A stretch of DNA of 64,000 bases from Skeletonema tropicum (taxonomy: Eukaryota; Bacillariophyta; Thalassiosirophyceae; Thalassiosirales; Thalassiosiraceae), in contig CM074146.1 in the NCBI GenBank assembly GCA_037178625.1, forward strand, positions 682,001 to 746,000. Direction: 5' to 3'. The first letter of the stretch is position 1. Each line of letters begins with the position of its first letter. Position numbers and translations under genes: made by a program. The notes beneath the pieces are model-generated. The model was given only the letters and a program-made list of their open reading frames with translations. It was not told the DNA's origin and ran no database searches. Positions 52,356 to 64,000 of the stretch are shown here, in pieces.

Positions 52356-53819
52356 TCGACATATCCAAGGAGAAAAAATTTTTGCCCCGCGACGTAACGG
52401 AAATTGGTTGATGCAACTGATGCTGTCGACTACTGCCTTAGGTAATCAACATTACCACCATTTACGATGACACCGCGACGCAACAATCGATACTATATAT
52501 CCATAGGGAGGCATCAGTGTCTTGGTAGCCGCTTCTTCGCCCGATTGCGTCGTCCGGAACGTCGGTTACTTGGTGTCGACATATTTTATATAATATTTTA
52601 TATCGGCGGTGCTGTGCAGTAAAGAGGGGCAATAAACCATTCCTAAAGGCAACCAACCCGCTCCCTCGACTCTACTATTCTATAAATACAACGGCTTGGC
52701 ACTCTGGAGCGGAAGTAATGACTGCACAACGTCGCCTACGTGGTGAAAAAAATACACAATTTGTCGTTTCCGTCGAACACAACAATCAACTGACAATTAA
52801 TGCAAACGGCGTAGATATCGACCAAGCAAGTATTAATAGATCATTATTATGATAGTATACATCCATAAGAGTAATATTAATAGTGAATATTATGGATAAC
52901 ATCATATTTATCAAGTATTACATCTAGAATAATTTACATAAAATACCAACAAATAACAACATAGTTTATCTGGTATTAAACTCTACCTTGATGCTCCACC
53001 AACACATAGAGGTCTTCTATTCGATTATTTGAACGTGTGGTACAAAGAAAACCACCCAACTTCTGTTATGGGCTCTTTAGAAAGATGATCATTGCATACA
53101 CTCTGGCTAGAAAAATAAATTTCCTCTCACTGATAAAATGTGCTTTATCACGTACTAGTTGATGTTTGAAAACACTCCAAGTATCCAAAGACGCCTTCCA
53201 TGTAATATATATCGATTTTACACGAGGAAAGCCTCTCTTTAGTCGTATATCACCACGGAAATGTCGATGGGAGGGGTGACGGGAGGTAAAAGTTGTGGAT
53301 TTTTTGCCGTTGATGGCGACGTTAATTTATTAGTTTTCGGTGAATCAACTGGGTATTGTGGTCGGTGACGCTTATATTAAGATGTATACTATCGAATAAG
53401 TCGAGAATCATAGGTGATTTTAGTAGTTGTGCATATCTGTGGCCATAGGAGTGGAGGGCATCATGGTGAGGGTGTAAATTGTGGGATTCGGAGTTTGGAT
53501 TTTGAGTGGTGCCGGTTGGCGAAGGCCTCTCAACGAAGGAATCGAAGCCTCTAGCTACGGCCAAAACAGCGATTGTACAGTAGGAATACTACACAAAAAC
53601 ACTTGTGTTCTACCTTAAATATCGACCTTTTGTCAATCGACTCAACTAAATCGACCCTTAGAATCTCCATGTCGAGCTCCAAATCGACGTTCCAAATTCT
53701 AAATTCCAACAAAATGAACAAAATGACCTCCACCACCGCGTCAAAATCATTATCAATATCACCAATAACGATACAATCGACAGCTCTTTCGCCTCCGGCT
53801 CACTCGCCATTCGCATCCT
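52356..53819. other. Gene-poor region
   Basis: No ORF with recognisable features. AT-rich around 52830-52990. Contains the second GTCAATCGACTCAACTAAATCGAC block (about 53632). Confidence 0.45.
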
Positions 53820-54665
53820 TTCCATCCACCACCACCGCCGTCATTGTCATTATTATCATTATTAGTCAGCTCCTTCGCCTGACGGCTCACTCGCTCCATT
53901 ATTGTCGATTGTTGTGGAGAAGAGGCCTTGCGGCTCACTCGCATTACATTACATTCATCATCACGCCACCACCGCCACTGCTCCATCCACATTTACTCGC
54001 CTTGCGGCTCACTCCATGGAGTAGTGGTGGCGGTGGTGGAATGATGGTTGATTGTTGTATTCATCATCATTATCCTCATCCACCACCCCGCAACTTCGAT
54101 TAGTACAATCGGCGGTGGTGGATTTTGCGTGTTTGCGGTGGTGGATGAGGCAATGCCATCTCATTCTTATCCCACATCCACCACCGCCGCAAGAAGAAGA
54201 TGAAGTAGTTGTGTGTTGCGGAGGTGGTGGATGTGGAAGAAGTAAGGTGTTGCGGTGGTGGATTGGATTGGGTCATTCCCTCCTCGACGGTGGTGGATGA
54301 TAACATTGTTGTGGCGGTGGTGGTGTTGGTACTACTCCAATCCCATCATCCACCACCACCGCCACCACCACTGTTGCTATTTGCTATACTACGATCTACG
54401 ATACTACTCAATCCACCACCGACACATTCTCATCCACCACCGCCATGTATTGGGCCGCAACGTGTTGGATGATGGGATTGGAGTAGAGTTGCGGTGGTGG
54501 TGGATGTGGCGTTGGTGGATAAGTTGGATGATTGTTAGTATTATTATTGTAGTTGTAGTATTCGGTATGTCTCATTCCACCACCGCCACAAGAATGATAT
54601 TGTTTGTTACTGTTATTAGTTGCACGGTGGTGGAATGGTGGTGGTGGCGGCGGTGGCCGAGCGGA
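53820..54665. repeat. Cluster of TCCACCACCGC motifs in both orientations
   Basis: About 18 copies of a 10-12 base motif (TCCACCACCGC or its complement GCGGTGGTGGA) lie 20-90 bases apart, separated by unrelated AT-containing sequence, for example near 53824, 53979, 54025, 54110, 54134, 54178, 54251, 54290, 54312, 54346, 54418, 54438, 54494, 54577 and 54632. It is not a simple microsatellite. One pair (CTCCAATCCCATCATCCA at 54336 and its complement near 54465) forms an 18-bp inverted repeat. Confidence 0.7.
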
Positions 54666-54683
54666 GTCGAGGCCAGTTGAAGA

Positions 54684-55035
54684 TCTTGCGCGAGGGCGAC
54701 CGGTAGGGAGGCCGAGCAGTGTTTATTGTTGATTATTTCTGGATCGTACATCATTCAAGTGGTCGCTTTTGGAGATTTTCGACGTATCTATCATCATTGG
54801 TTCTGCCCTCGGCGTATGAAGACTCCAATTGTTGGTTCAATGATGTCTAGGTAGCGATAATGCAACATTTACCTAATTTCCTAAGTGATATGATATCATC
54901 ATTGACGGTAGTGCATTAAAAGTCAATTTTTCGCGAGGGCGAGCTTGCGAGGCCGAGCAGTGTTTATTGTTTTGAATAATTCATATTGTTGTGCGAGGGT
55001 GAGCGGTAGCGAGGCCGAGCAGTGAGTAGTACTTA
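54684..55035. repeat. Short repeats GCGAGGGCGAGC...GAGGCCGAGCAGTG
   Basis: Three copies near 54688, 54932 and 54990, each with GCGAGGG, then a short linker and GAGGCCGAGCAGTG, two of them followed by TTTATTGTT. No coding role evident. Confidence 0.6.
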
Positions 55036-55670
55036 GTACTTGGATTTGGATCTTACAGCATTGAAGTGGTATGGTCGCTTTTTGAGATAATCTTCGGCTC
55101 CATCTGTCTGGATGAAAGTGGACGCTTTTTTGCGAGGGCTTTGCCCGAGCTGTGATTATAATGATATTTTGTTGTGTAATGATGGTACTAATCGATTCGG
55201 CTTGAAAATAGCTTTCGATTGGTTGTCATATATATTGTAATTTGGTCAATTTTTGAATTCTGGTGTGAAAATTCTGGCTGCGGCGGTGGATCTGGCCGGG
55301 CTGGTCACTTTCTAGACCCATTTTTAGCCGGATCGATTTGTGGAAAGTCGTCCAAACAGGCTCATTATATGTCTGATCGATTGAGCACGATGAGAGCTTT
55401 CCAAAACGACACTTATCGTCCTCAATGGCCGTGTAGTAGAGAAGTTAGGGCCGTTATCATCATTGAGCTGTCATGTGCGTGGCTGATGGATATTATATCT
55501 GATGAGGTGATGGCGTAGGTGCCGGATACCCTCGGATACCTCAAAATGTCGCAGTATCAAGATGCCCGTCTCAAATTCTCCGCAACGCCCAAATTTACTC
55601 TCAACTGATCTTCATTCGCAGCACTTCTCTATCAAGCGCAATCATCCATACAAATCACCGTTCCACCACC
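55036..55670. other. Intergenic with dispersed-repeat fragment
   Basis: 55190-55440 resembles, in inverted orientation, the 3340-3600 interval. No gene. Confidence 0.4.
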
Positions 55671-56507
55671 TCCACCAACGTCGGCGGCGGTGGGCGTGCC
55701 AAGCAGGCACCGAATTTGGGGGGCCGAAGGAGCAGAAATGACGTTAGTGAGAGTGAAAGTGACGATGAGGAGGAGAGCGAGACGAAGGCTGTCAAGAAGG
55801 GAGGCACACGTACCATCAACAGCAGCAGTACCACCAACAACAACGCGGCTGCCACCGGTGATGGTGGTGGTGGACGTTCAACCCGAGGCCGAGGCCGAGG
55901 AGGGAAAAATGCACCTCCTCTCAAAATTTATCAAGATCCATCCAGCAGCAGCAGTGACTCCGAACACAGTGAGAGTGACGATGATGAAGAGAGTGATTAC
56001 GAAGAGGAGGAGGAAGAAGAAGTTGTACCCAAAAAGAAGAGCAAGGGTCGTCAGTGTCAGTCCACCAAGAAGACGACGAAGGCCACCGCCTCTAATAACA
56101 GTAGTAGTACTAGAGGCAATGCCACTCGTGGTGGGAAACCACCCCGTGCACCCAAACAGTCATCTACCACCACCACCACCACCACCACCAAACGGACCAC
56201 CAAGAAGCAAAAGCAGAAACAGCAGTAGGAGCAATCGGATAGTCCCGATTCCATCATGGACTTTACTCAAAAGTATGCCACATCCTCTTCTACAAAAAAG
56301 AAGAAGTCGACTAATACCAAAAAGTCGTCGTCGTCGTCTTTGGCTGGAGGAGGAATCACACACGGAGGAGGAGGAGGAGGAGAGTACAGCAATGTCTCGG
56401 GACATGAACGTAAGAATACTCCTCGTAGGGAACAAGAACTGATGGAGGAAAAGTTGAATGTTGGTGGTGAGAGTGATTGGAGGGTTGCTTGTGCTATTGA
56501 CTATTGA
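55671..56507 (+). pseudogene. Decayed copy of the low-complexity protein gene
   Basis: Duplicate of about 50245-51307. The 5' part is missing, a segment between GRAKQAP and NLGGRRSRND is deleted, several trinucleotide tracts are shorter, and a CAG codon has become TAG at 56226-56228. The frame after the stop remains open to the same SDWRVACAIDY ending. Loss of the start plus the nonsense change indicates a pseudogene, although the tail frame is intact. Confidence 0.8.
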
Positions 56508-56839
56508 GTTTTCGATATTATGTTATGTTGATTGTAGATGGTCTTGTGTGCATTTGTACATCATGTTTGGATTGTGGATTGGATGTGGGTTCATGTTGTT
56601 GAATTGCATTGAGTGTTGTTTCAGGGGTGTGCATCTCTTGAAGGGATGTATATGCCGTGGATTATTGAATCTATATTTATTATTGACCATTATTTGTGTT
56701 TCATATCATGATGATGATGATGAGAGGGATTTAGTTTGTGTGTAGAACATCTAATTTATTCCTAAATATAATTGTTTATTCTCAGCATTGTTATTCCATG
56801 TTGAATAATTTATACATCTTTGAACATGATATATTATTA
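56508..56839. other. Duplicated 3' flank
   Basis: Copy of 51308-51640 with small indels, including the ATGATGATGATGAGAGGG tract. No gene. Confidence 0.6.
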
Positions 56840-57223
56840 TTATTGCATTTCACGAGCGGAATACCCTTGTCGAGACTTTTGAACTACATTGACTTGACTT
56901 TGATCGAATCTTCGAATGCGACGTTCCCATAGGATGACGTATGCCTTTGCTCTTGTGTTGGAAAAGCTGGGTGGAACTTTGATTGGTGTTTCATTTGGTG
57001 ATGGCATTGCTCCTCCTGCTGTTGCTGATGCTGAATCTACTATTTCTACCATCTCTCTTTCATCCGGACAAGGCCAATCTAACTGCCAATCTAACTGACC
57101 TGCGAAAGATGGTGCTTCGGGCCATTCTCCATTTGTGGCTGGATCCACTCTCCTTTCTTGATCGTGCTCTTCTTTCTGTTCTTCATTTACTTTTCCTCCA
57201 CTCTCGTCTGATTCATGATCCAC
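56840..57223 (-). CDS. Unknown 127-residue acidic protein
   Basis: Minus-strand frame MDHESDESGGKVNEEQKEEHDQ, then LDWPCPDEREMVEIVDSASA, ending RQGYSAREMQ. No family recognised. Its C-terminal 40 codons lie in the duplicated segment and are present in broken form at about 51640-51770, so the segmental copy ended inside this ORF. It could be a chance ORF. Confidence 0.4.
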   Translation of the reverse strand: MDHESDESGGKVNEEQKEEHDQERRVDPATNGEWPEAPSFAGQLDWQLDWPCPDEREMVEIVDSASATAGGAMPSPNETPIKVPPSFSNTRAKAYVILWERRIRRFDQSQVNVVQKSRQGYSAREMQ

Positions 57224-57977
57224 AATAGCCGATCTCTTGCCGTCTCGATCGAGAGGAAACTAACTCGGTTCCCGTGCTCACACATCAAAAGTAATAGCTA
57301 TTACATATTGTAGTAAGCCCATTCCTGGATTGGGTTCTCTCGCGCTCAATATGAAAAATATCAGATGCACAGATATCTCACGATAGGCATCCAGCATCGC
57401 CACGTACGAAATAGAAGTGTTTTGAGTTTGAGAGTGGCCCGGTTGTTTGTTCGTGTTGTGATTATTGTGGCGAGGCGGTGTAGTTGATAGATAGACAGGG
57501 TAGTCTGTGGAGAGAGTGAGTGTAGAGCTTGATTTTGTGGCAGAAACGATTGAGTAAAGACGTGTGTTGTGAATGTCTGTGATGGAATTCACTTCTGAAC
57601 GTTTCTTGTTATTGTTAGTCACATGAGTTATAAATAATGATATTTAGAATGAATAGCTGTAATGTATTGCATCTTGCTGGGCTCCGCTAATGGTTACCTT
57701 CTTTTATACTTGGAAAGTAACTACATCTTAGCTCAGTCAATCATTGCGATCAAAGGAATAGGATGTGAAGTGCACGAGTCCGAGCATTGGAAGAGTTTGC
57801 TGTATTCATGTGTCAATTCATCAAATACTTTTATCTGTATTACATGAAAGTCTATTGAGTGGAGAAGTGTTATCTCAATTGTTTATGATATTGATATTGT
57901 GGAGAATATGGTTTCTTTGTCTCCAAACTCAGCGATTAGGTAACGATTACGTCAGGTGTCGTTCACCTTGATGCTTA
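57224..57977. other. Intergenic
   Basis: No supported gene. A 114-codon minus-strand frame at 57278-57622 lacks recognisable features. Confidence 0.4.
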
Positions 57978-58812
57978 TTATTTCGTCCGCGTGGCTTCAA
58001 ACTTTGCAATGATCTCAAGATTCAAGTCACAATTAGGCTTGTGCTTTTTCCAATCAGTTTCCTGACAACCACGAGAGCAGTAGGTTACAACACATCGACA
58101 TCGACTGCAGTATATTGTTTTGCTGCGTTCCACCTGCCCGTCTGGGAATTAGCATTGCAGGTTGTAGCAAATACCCATCTTTGAGATGTTCTTCACTTCT
58201 TCATATATATTTCTCATCCAAGCAGGAGCAGGTAATGCGTTTTCTGAAGAATTTTACAAGCGTATGTAAATCTGCACCATGACGTTCTTGTAGTTTTGGG
58301 TAATTGAATAGAGGATGCTTTTGCTTCAACACAACTGCAATGTATTGCTCGAAATACCTAGCAAAAGCAGCAGCCCCACGTGCATAATGATATTTACCTT
58401 TCAGAATAAAATCCGTTCCTGCGCACAAAAAGAATGATATCGCTGATTTCAGCTTGGTAGAATCGTTCCACACCTCGGCAAATTCATCCATGGTGGCATT
58501 TTTAGCCTCAAATAGACTACTCACAATTTCGCCTCTATAAATAGCTCCATTAAATGCTGCTCTGCATGCCACTCTGAATGCATCAGTGAAATCATCAATT
58601 ATTGATTCGTTGTCAACGAATTCATAGCCATGCAAGCATTGCCTTGTGGTGTCACGTCCTATTGTCGTTGTCGGCGAAAGATTTCCTTTATGGGACTGCA
58701 ATTTATGAGCTGTTATGAGTTGATCTTCCAGCGGTTCTTGATTATCCCCCCTCTCTTCTGCCTTGGCTTTCGCCGCCCTCCTCGCTTTGCCTTGCCTACG
58801 CTTCCTTCCCAT
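57978..58812 (-). pseudogene. Inverted MYND-type copy 10, frameshifted
   Basis: Starts MGRKRRQGKARRAAKAKAEE at 58812 and is intact through IPCSCLDEKY-like sequence (ITCSCLDEKY). There a TA-repeat gain of four bases (AAATATATATGAAG for AAATATGAAG) shifts the frame and stops it at 58201. Further on, the codon after CYNLQC is TAA where relatives have a coding triplet. The finger (YCSRCRCVVTYCSRGCQETDWKKHKPNC) is otherwise recognisable to the stop at 57978. Two lesions support a pseudogene. Confidence 0.8.
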
Positions 58813-59504
58813 GCTACACAACGATCTTCGGTCATGGTCGGTGCACGTCAAAAACTGAAAAAAATGATGGCAAAAAGAAGCGCGGCAGGAGATTTTCTCG
58901 GTCTACGTAAGTCCATACAAGTACCAGTACATTGTTGTAGTATGTAGGAGTACATAGATATATTATTTTTGGTATGGAAGCCACTTACTACTACATTTTT
59001 GACAAGTAACATCAAGAAAAGGGACGATGACGAAGTGGAACGATTGGAACAGAGTTTGGAGGCTTGAGTGAAATGGCGTTTGCTTGCAAGTAGATCATAA
59101 TGAATTTGAGGGGAGTGATACGATGGGTTGGGGGATTGACTAAATCAGATAGGGCGACATTTCAGGGAATAGAATAACTTACTGGAGAAACACCATCAAG
59201 TGTCTGTGAGAGAAGTGATAGGGCACGCAAGTCCTTCAGGAAAGCAGTATGTATGTTTGAAAGTGGTTTCTGTAAATAATTATTGTATGTACGCAATCAT
59301 TTCAGAAGGCATCTTCAATTTAGTACCATATGGTACCCTCAAGACAGTCACAAAAAAGCAAAATGACTCCAAAAAAGTGCATGCAGTATTTACTACAGAT
59401 CATTCATATCAGTTAAGAAACTAGCTAATCGAGTATGCGCCGAGGGATGCCTGAACCTGCACGCACATAGGTAGGTACTTATTGTTTTGTGTCGTCCCGA
59501 TCCG
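58813..59504. other. Upstream of the inverted MYND copy and of the ATPase gene
   Basis: About 58930-59110 is the reverse complement of 38690-38960. No gene is supported, though a short 5' exon of the ATPase gene cannot be excluded (plus frame 59200-59424). Confidence 0.45.
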
Positions 59505-62500
59505 ATGTCTAATGAAAGTAATAAAAAGGGAAGTGCTTTTGACCTGGGCATACCACTCTCAGAGTGGATTTCCTTCAAGACGAAAGTTTTTGGTACACAG
59601 CAGCCTTCAGGTGGGGAAAATCCCGATGATTACATACTTCCAGCTCTACAGATTGCCGCCTCACTTGCGGATCAGATTTGTAAAGCCGAAGAAGATAGTG
59701 GTCAATCGCTTATGCCTACGCCGGGCACGCAAAATTGGATAGGTAGAATTGTAGTCAGGGCAAATGGTGACGCCAGCAATAAAATTCGAGCAGAAGTATT
59801 ACCGCCTTCATTTTCCACTTCGACGCTTCATAATGATTCGAAACAAGCAAGGAATAATGGAATAATATATTCACTCGGGCTTGTCTTTTATGAACTATTC
59901 TCAAGGGGGGAACGGCATGACGGGTCTCAAATTCAAACTGGGGCGACGAATGAATTGATATTGTTAGAGGGCTCGGATCCACTCCCCTTTGATCAAGGTG
60001 ACGGAACCATTGATCTAGAAGCCTTCAGTGGTGTTGATCTTAATGGCGGCGATCTTCTCCGAAGTGATGATCTTAATAACGGTGATCTTCTCGCAGTGGA
60101 TGATCTTCAAGATGACTACAATGATATTTGGGGAGATAATGACATTGAGGGGTCTCATCAGGGTCAAAATCCAAGAAAGAAGGAATCGGCAAGTAATACG
60201 AACATTATATATGCAATGTCGGTGGAGGCACTGAAAGATAAAGGAGTTCCGATATCTCTGTGTGATTTGCTTTCCAATATGTTGGATGTAGCAGATGGCA
60301 GACACGGTGGAGAGGATGTGTATCGATCTATGTCAGATGTGAGGGATGACTTGCAGCTGATGCTTGAGAAACCTTCGATCTATCTCTACGATCAGGATAT
60401 GGGCAGTTTATCAACGACTGGATTGAAATTTGATGGCACTGTCTACGGTAGAAAAGCCGAGCTATCCACTATTATCGATGCCTACCGGCGGTCAGCGGTT
60501 GGTGAAAGCGAGTCGGTAGTAATATCCGGCAAATCAGGAACAGGAAAGTCATTTTTAGCGGTTGAAGTCGGGAAGTATGTGATTTCAAACAGAGGGATAT
60601 TTTTGAATGGAAAGTTTGATCAACTGCAACAGGGCAAACCATTCAGTGCATTGGCTTTGGCTTTCAACCACTTTTGCGATTATCTGGTACGCGATCGTAC
60701 CCTTGCCCTTACTTCAGTGAAGCAGAAACTGGTCCATCAAGTGCGTCGCAAACTTGGAAGGGATGCATATTACTTGACCAAGCTTATACCTTCGTTGGCA
60801 ATCCTTCTAGGGTTGGAAGGAATTGGCTGTAATCAGGATGAAGACAACGTCAACGCCCAGAAGCGACTTCAAATGCTGTTATGTCAATTTGTGCAAGTGA
60901 TATCCAATTCATTCGCTGCTCCTGTAACTTTATTCCTCGATGACTTGCAGTGGGCAGATTCAGCATCTATCGCAGCTGTGAACCAACTCTTAATTGGCGG
61001 TGGCCTCAACTCGCAGAATCAGAATGTACATTTTTTCTTCTTAGGATGTTATCGTAAAGGAGAGGTCAATGGCGGAGTAAACGATGACGTGATTCCATCA
61101 ACACACGTCAAACTTGATTCTATTGACGAGGAGACGTTGGGAACGATGGTCTCAAAGACGTTGCACCTATCGCCGCGTCTGACGCGGACTTTATCGAGTA
61201 TAGTATACCACAAGACGAAGGGGAATCCACTTTTCGTCACTCGATTGCTGATCTCGCTGAGCAAGGATGGCCTACTACGTCCAAGCTTGCGACGACGACG
61301 ATGGGAGTGGGACGAAGAGAAGATCTTATGCCAGAAGCTGTCCGACGATGTGGCCGAGTTCCTATCGCATTCGATTTCAGCGTTGCCCAATGATGTGAAA
61401 TCAACACTGAGCACTTTGTCTTGTTTTGGATCATCGGTAAACAGTGCCGTCGTAGAGACACTTGAGAGAGTTCTCGACAAGAACTTACGTGACGGCATAG
61501 AGACAGCTGTCGCGGAAGGCTTACTCGACAAGATAGACGATCAATATCGTTTCAGTCACGACCGCATCCAAGAGGCTTCTTACAACATGTTGAACTATCT
61601 GGATCGGTGCAGCTTCCATTTCAGCCATGGTATGGCTTTAGCCCCTTTGCACGATGATGAGGACGGCTTTCTTTTCACTGCTGTAAGCCAACTCAATTTA
61701 GCGGGTCCTGAAGCTGTTGAAGATGTAAGGCAATACGCCATTGTTGCAAGTCTCAATCTCAGGGCTGGGAAGAAGGCAATGGGGATGTCCGATTTTGAAG
61801 CAGCTTACTCGTACTTTGATAACGGGATAACGTTTCTGCGGAAGAAGCACTGGGAGGAGCACTACACGTTGAGCTTAGAGTTGTTTAACTTGGCTGCAAA
61901 CTGTGCCCTCGCAAAAGGCGACATCACCAGCTTGGAACTTCTATCTCAACAAGTTATGGAAAAGGCTCAGTCATTTGAGGACACACTCAACGTTAAATAT
62001 TTCATCACATGTTCTCTGGCATATTCATCAAGGCTGCCATTATCAGTTGAAAGGGGGCTTGATATTTTGTTGAAGCTGGGTATTGATTTGCGAGGGTGTG
62101 GATCGAGTGTAGAAGCTTGCGTGAAAGACACGAAAGATCTTCTCTCAGCTTATACTCATGATGAATTATTGAATACCAGAAGAATGACTAACTCAACAAT
62201 GACTATTGCAATGAAATTCCTAAACAAATTGATGATAGGAATGGCTCAAACTAAGCCTGAATCAGCGCCGTATGTGGCGCAACAAATTATTCAACTGTCT
62301 GTAGATCATGGCATGAATCCTGTGTCTGCATTAGGTTTTGCACACTTTGGTTCGTATGCAGCAAAACTTGGAGATATCAGTGGAGGATACAACTACGTGA
62401 AACTGGCTTGTTCGTTACTGGACAAATTAGGATCAAGAGAAAATGCTGGTGACCTCACAGCTATACGAAACCAAGTTGTATCATTCATAGAGCCGCTTCA

Positions 62501-63620
62501 AGCTACACTGGAATATCATGATGTGGGGTACGCTGCTGCAATGGCATCTGGTGATATCATTTCAGCCGCTCTCAGTGTATATTCAAGTTATGTATCCTAT
62601 TTCTATGCTGGTTTCAAGTTACAAACAATAAGAGAAAAGGGTGACGATGTAATTCACTTCATAAGGGAAAAAAATATGGTGATATTCTTGAGAGAAATAC
62701 AACTCATTCAGCATTCGGTACTCAAGTTGATTGGAATAGATGAAGAACCAAAGCACAGTTCGGCCGAGGAAGAGAGCATTCTCGCAACAAACCATCTCAT
62801 CAGAACAACATATTTCTTTCAGAAGTCATACATCAGCTTCATGTTTCGATTGTACGATGATACCAAAGGCTACGCAGAGAAGTTCTTGGGTTGCGTCACT
62901 AGCAGCGCATGTGCCAATTTGATAGTCTCACAATCTTTTCATGCATTCTATGTTGGTCTCATTTCATTCTGGGTGGCTAGAAACTCGAAAGATGGAGACC
63001 AATGGCATGAAAGAGGCAACAAATCCAAACTAGCATTGAGGAAATGGGCAGAAACGTCCCAGTGGACATTTGAGAATAAATGGTACTTGTTGGAGGCAGA
63101 GGAAGCATTTTCTAGCAGCAACTTTGATGATGCTAAAATGTACTATCAGAAGGCCGTGTCATCAGCCAAAGCTCACAAGGTAAGATTAAGATGAAAAGAA
63201 TGCGTTTGCTTTCAGAATGGCTCACACCATGGTGCCGTATACTCACTTGTTTTCTGGGTTATGTTGTATGTATTGTATTATTTACTTAGTTTGTACACGA
63301 AGAAGCCTTGGCCTGTGAGTTGGCAGCTTATTTCTACTTGGATAGAGGGGAGGTCAACATTGCAGCTGATTACTGTTTGCTTGCACATGAAAGGTATCAA
63401 GAATGGGTGAGTAATTCACACTCACTTTGATTTCTATCTTTCTATCTGCAATTGTTGATTTTGTCTCAAATCTGTGTCGACCTCTTCACAGGGTGCAATT
63501 GGGAAGTGTACTAGTTTCTTCAAGTTCTTTGGCAGAATCATTAACGATCGGTTGGGTTCAAGCTCGGCAATCGATGCTGATGATCAGTCTGATCTAGCTC
63601 AACTACCTATCGTATTATAA
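59505..63620 (+). CDS. Kinase-like/AAA (STAND-type) ATPase with helical repeats
   Basis: Exons 59505-63179, 63290-63406 and 63492-63620, all phase 0, give 1306 residues. The start is the ATG of MSNESNKKGSAFD. Residues about 110-290 look like the C-terminal lobe remnant of a protein kinase (NGIIYSLGLVFYELFSRGE), without catalytic motifs. An AAA_16-type ATPase follows: YGRKAELSTIIDAYRR, Walker A GKSGTGKS at about 342-349, Walker B TLFLDDLQWADS, and a KTKGNPLFVTRLL sensor region. Then comes a long TPR-like helical region ending EALACELAAYFYLDRG and YQEWGAIGKC. This order matches the kinase-AAA-helical part of cyanobacterial and algal multisensor kinases, but the GAF and histidine-kinase parts are absent. 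Likely a signalling scaffold or regulated ATPase. Confidence 0.82.
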
Positions 63621-64000
63621 TAGATTTCAACTGAAGTGAATGAAGGGTAGCTATTCGTTCATCTATTTGTTGGTCATTTGCCGAAGCTACCATGACGTGT
63701 TGGTTGAAAGCATCTCCTCAGAATGGTAGGATTTGCGTAGTATCTCTTGTTCGAAAAGAATTAGGCATGTCATGTTGGAGATCAAGTGATATTTGGTAGT
63801 AGGCTCGATGCTATTTGAATTTTGATTTGATTATCATCCTCTCTCTCTCTCTAGAGGTAGAGGAGAAGCAATTTTCGTACAACTTTCAACGCTCAGGATT
63901 CTATCCAGACTTCAGTATCATCCCCCTTGCACTAAAATGAGAAAGTCTCGCTTCCCAAACATTCGACGAGACGACACATTACAAGTTTATTATGCCATCT
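63621..64000. other. Intergenic at window end
   Basis: No gene supported. CT microsatellite at about 63838-63852. Confidence 0.4.

Noticed and set aside
54052..54680. Coding region in the GGTGGTGGA cluster
   Set aside because: The frames are produced by the repeated words and read as low-complexity in all six frames.
55491..55520. Second hammerhead core (CTGATGAGG)
   Set aside because: No GAAA follows a closable stem II and there is no stem III.
57278..57622. Minus-strand 114-codon gene
   Set aside because: No motif, no neighbour context and no similarity within the window.

Overview
The window is nuclear DNA from a eukaryote, most likely a centric diatom of the Thalassiosira/Skeletonema type (inference). 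Genes are compact, with GT-AG introns of about 80-210 bp. Two minus-strand proteins start with a signal peptide followed by a diatom-style A-F plastid-targeting junction. There is a tandem family of MYND-type proteins starting MGRKRNQGKAR, of the kind expanded in such genomes. No database search could be run, so family calls rest on motifs I can see.

Layout. 0.8-2.9 kb: a plastid-type SET-domain protein lysine methyltransferase (minus) followed by two extra copies of its last coding segment, both spliceable in frame. 4.6-10 kb: a seven-exon, about 1520-residue leucine-rich-repeat membrane protein; its first intron coincides almost exactly with a 387-bp terminal-inverted-repeat insertion with a 4-bp target duplication, that is, an introner-like element. 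10.5-12.6 kb: a TauD/TfdA-type dioxygenase with a duplicated promoter and first exon. 13.2-14.7 kb: a secreted Kelch-like protein (minus).

16.2-24.8 kb is a transposon cluster: a 2.52-kb element with 313-bp inverted repeats, a 1.8-kb element with about 240-bp inverted repeats and a DDE-type ORF, a decayed unknown ORF series, and a Mutator-like element whose transposase has one in-frame stop. 24.8-26.9 kb lacks genes but holds a complete type I hammerhead ribozyme on the plus strand, between 75-bp direct repeats. 26.9-30.9 kb is a recent tandem duplication of an unknown 267-residue membrane protein, with a severed piece of the neighbouring plastid-type Gfo/Idh/MocA oxidoreductase.

31-45 kb is an array of nine same-strand MYND genes, one frameshifted, with a tenth inverted pseudogene at 58 kb. 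The copies are mosaics of one another, and several carry a mini-uORF ending one base before the main ATG. 46-50 kb holds an ankyrin-repeat protein flanked by a direct repeat and a secreted Cys-rich protein split by a frame change exactly at a slippery A-AAA-AAC heptamer. 50-57 kb holds a low-complexity basic/acidic nuclear-type protein gene and its decayed copy, separated by a gene-poor stretch with a cluster of TCCACCACCGC motifs in both orientations. 59.5-63.6 kb is a 1306-residue protein with a degenerate kinase-like start, an AAA/STAND-type ATPase and a long helical repeat region.

The genes do not form one pathway. The common theme is local duplication and insertion: duplicated terminal exons, gene arrays, segmental copies and transposons that reshape gene ends.
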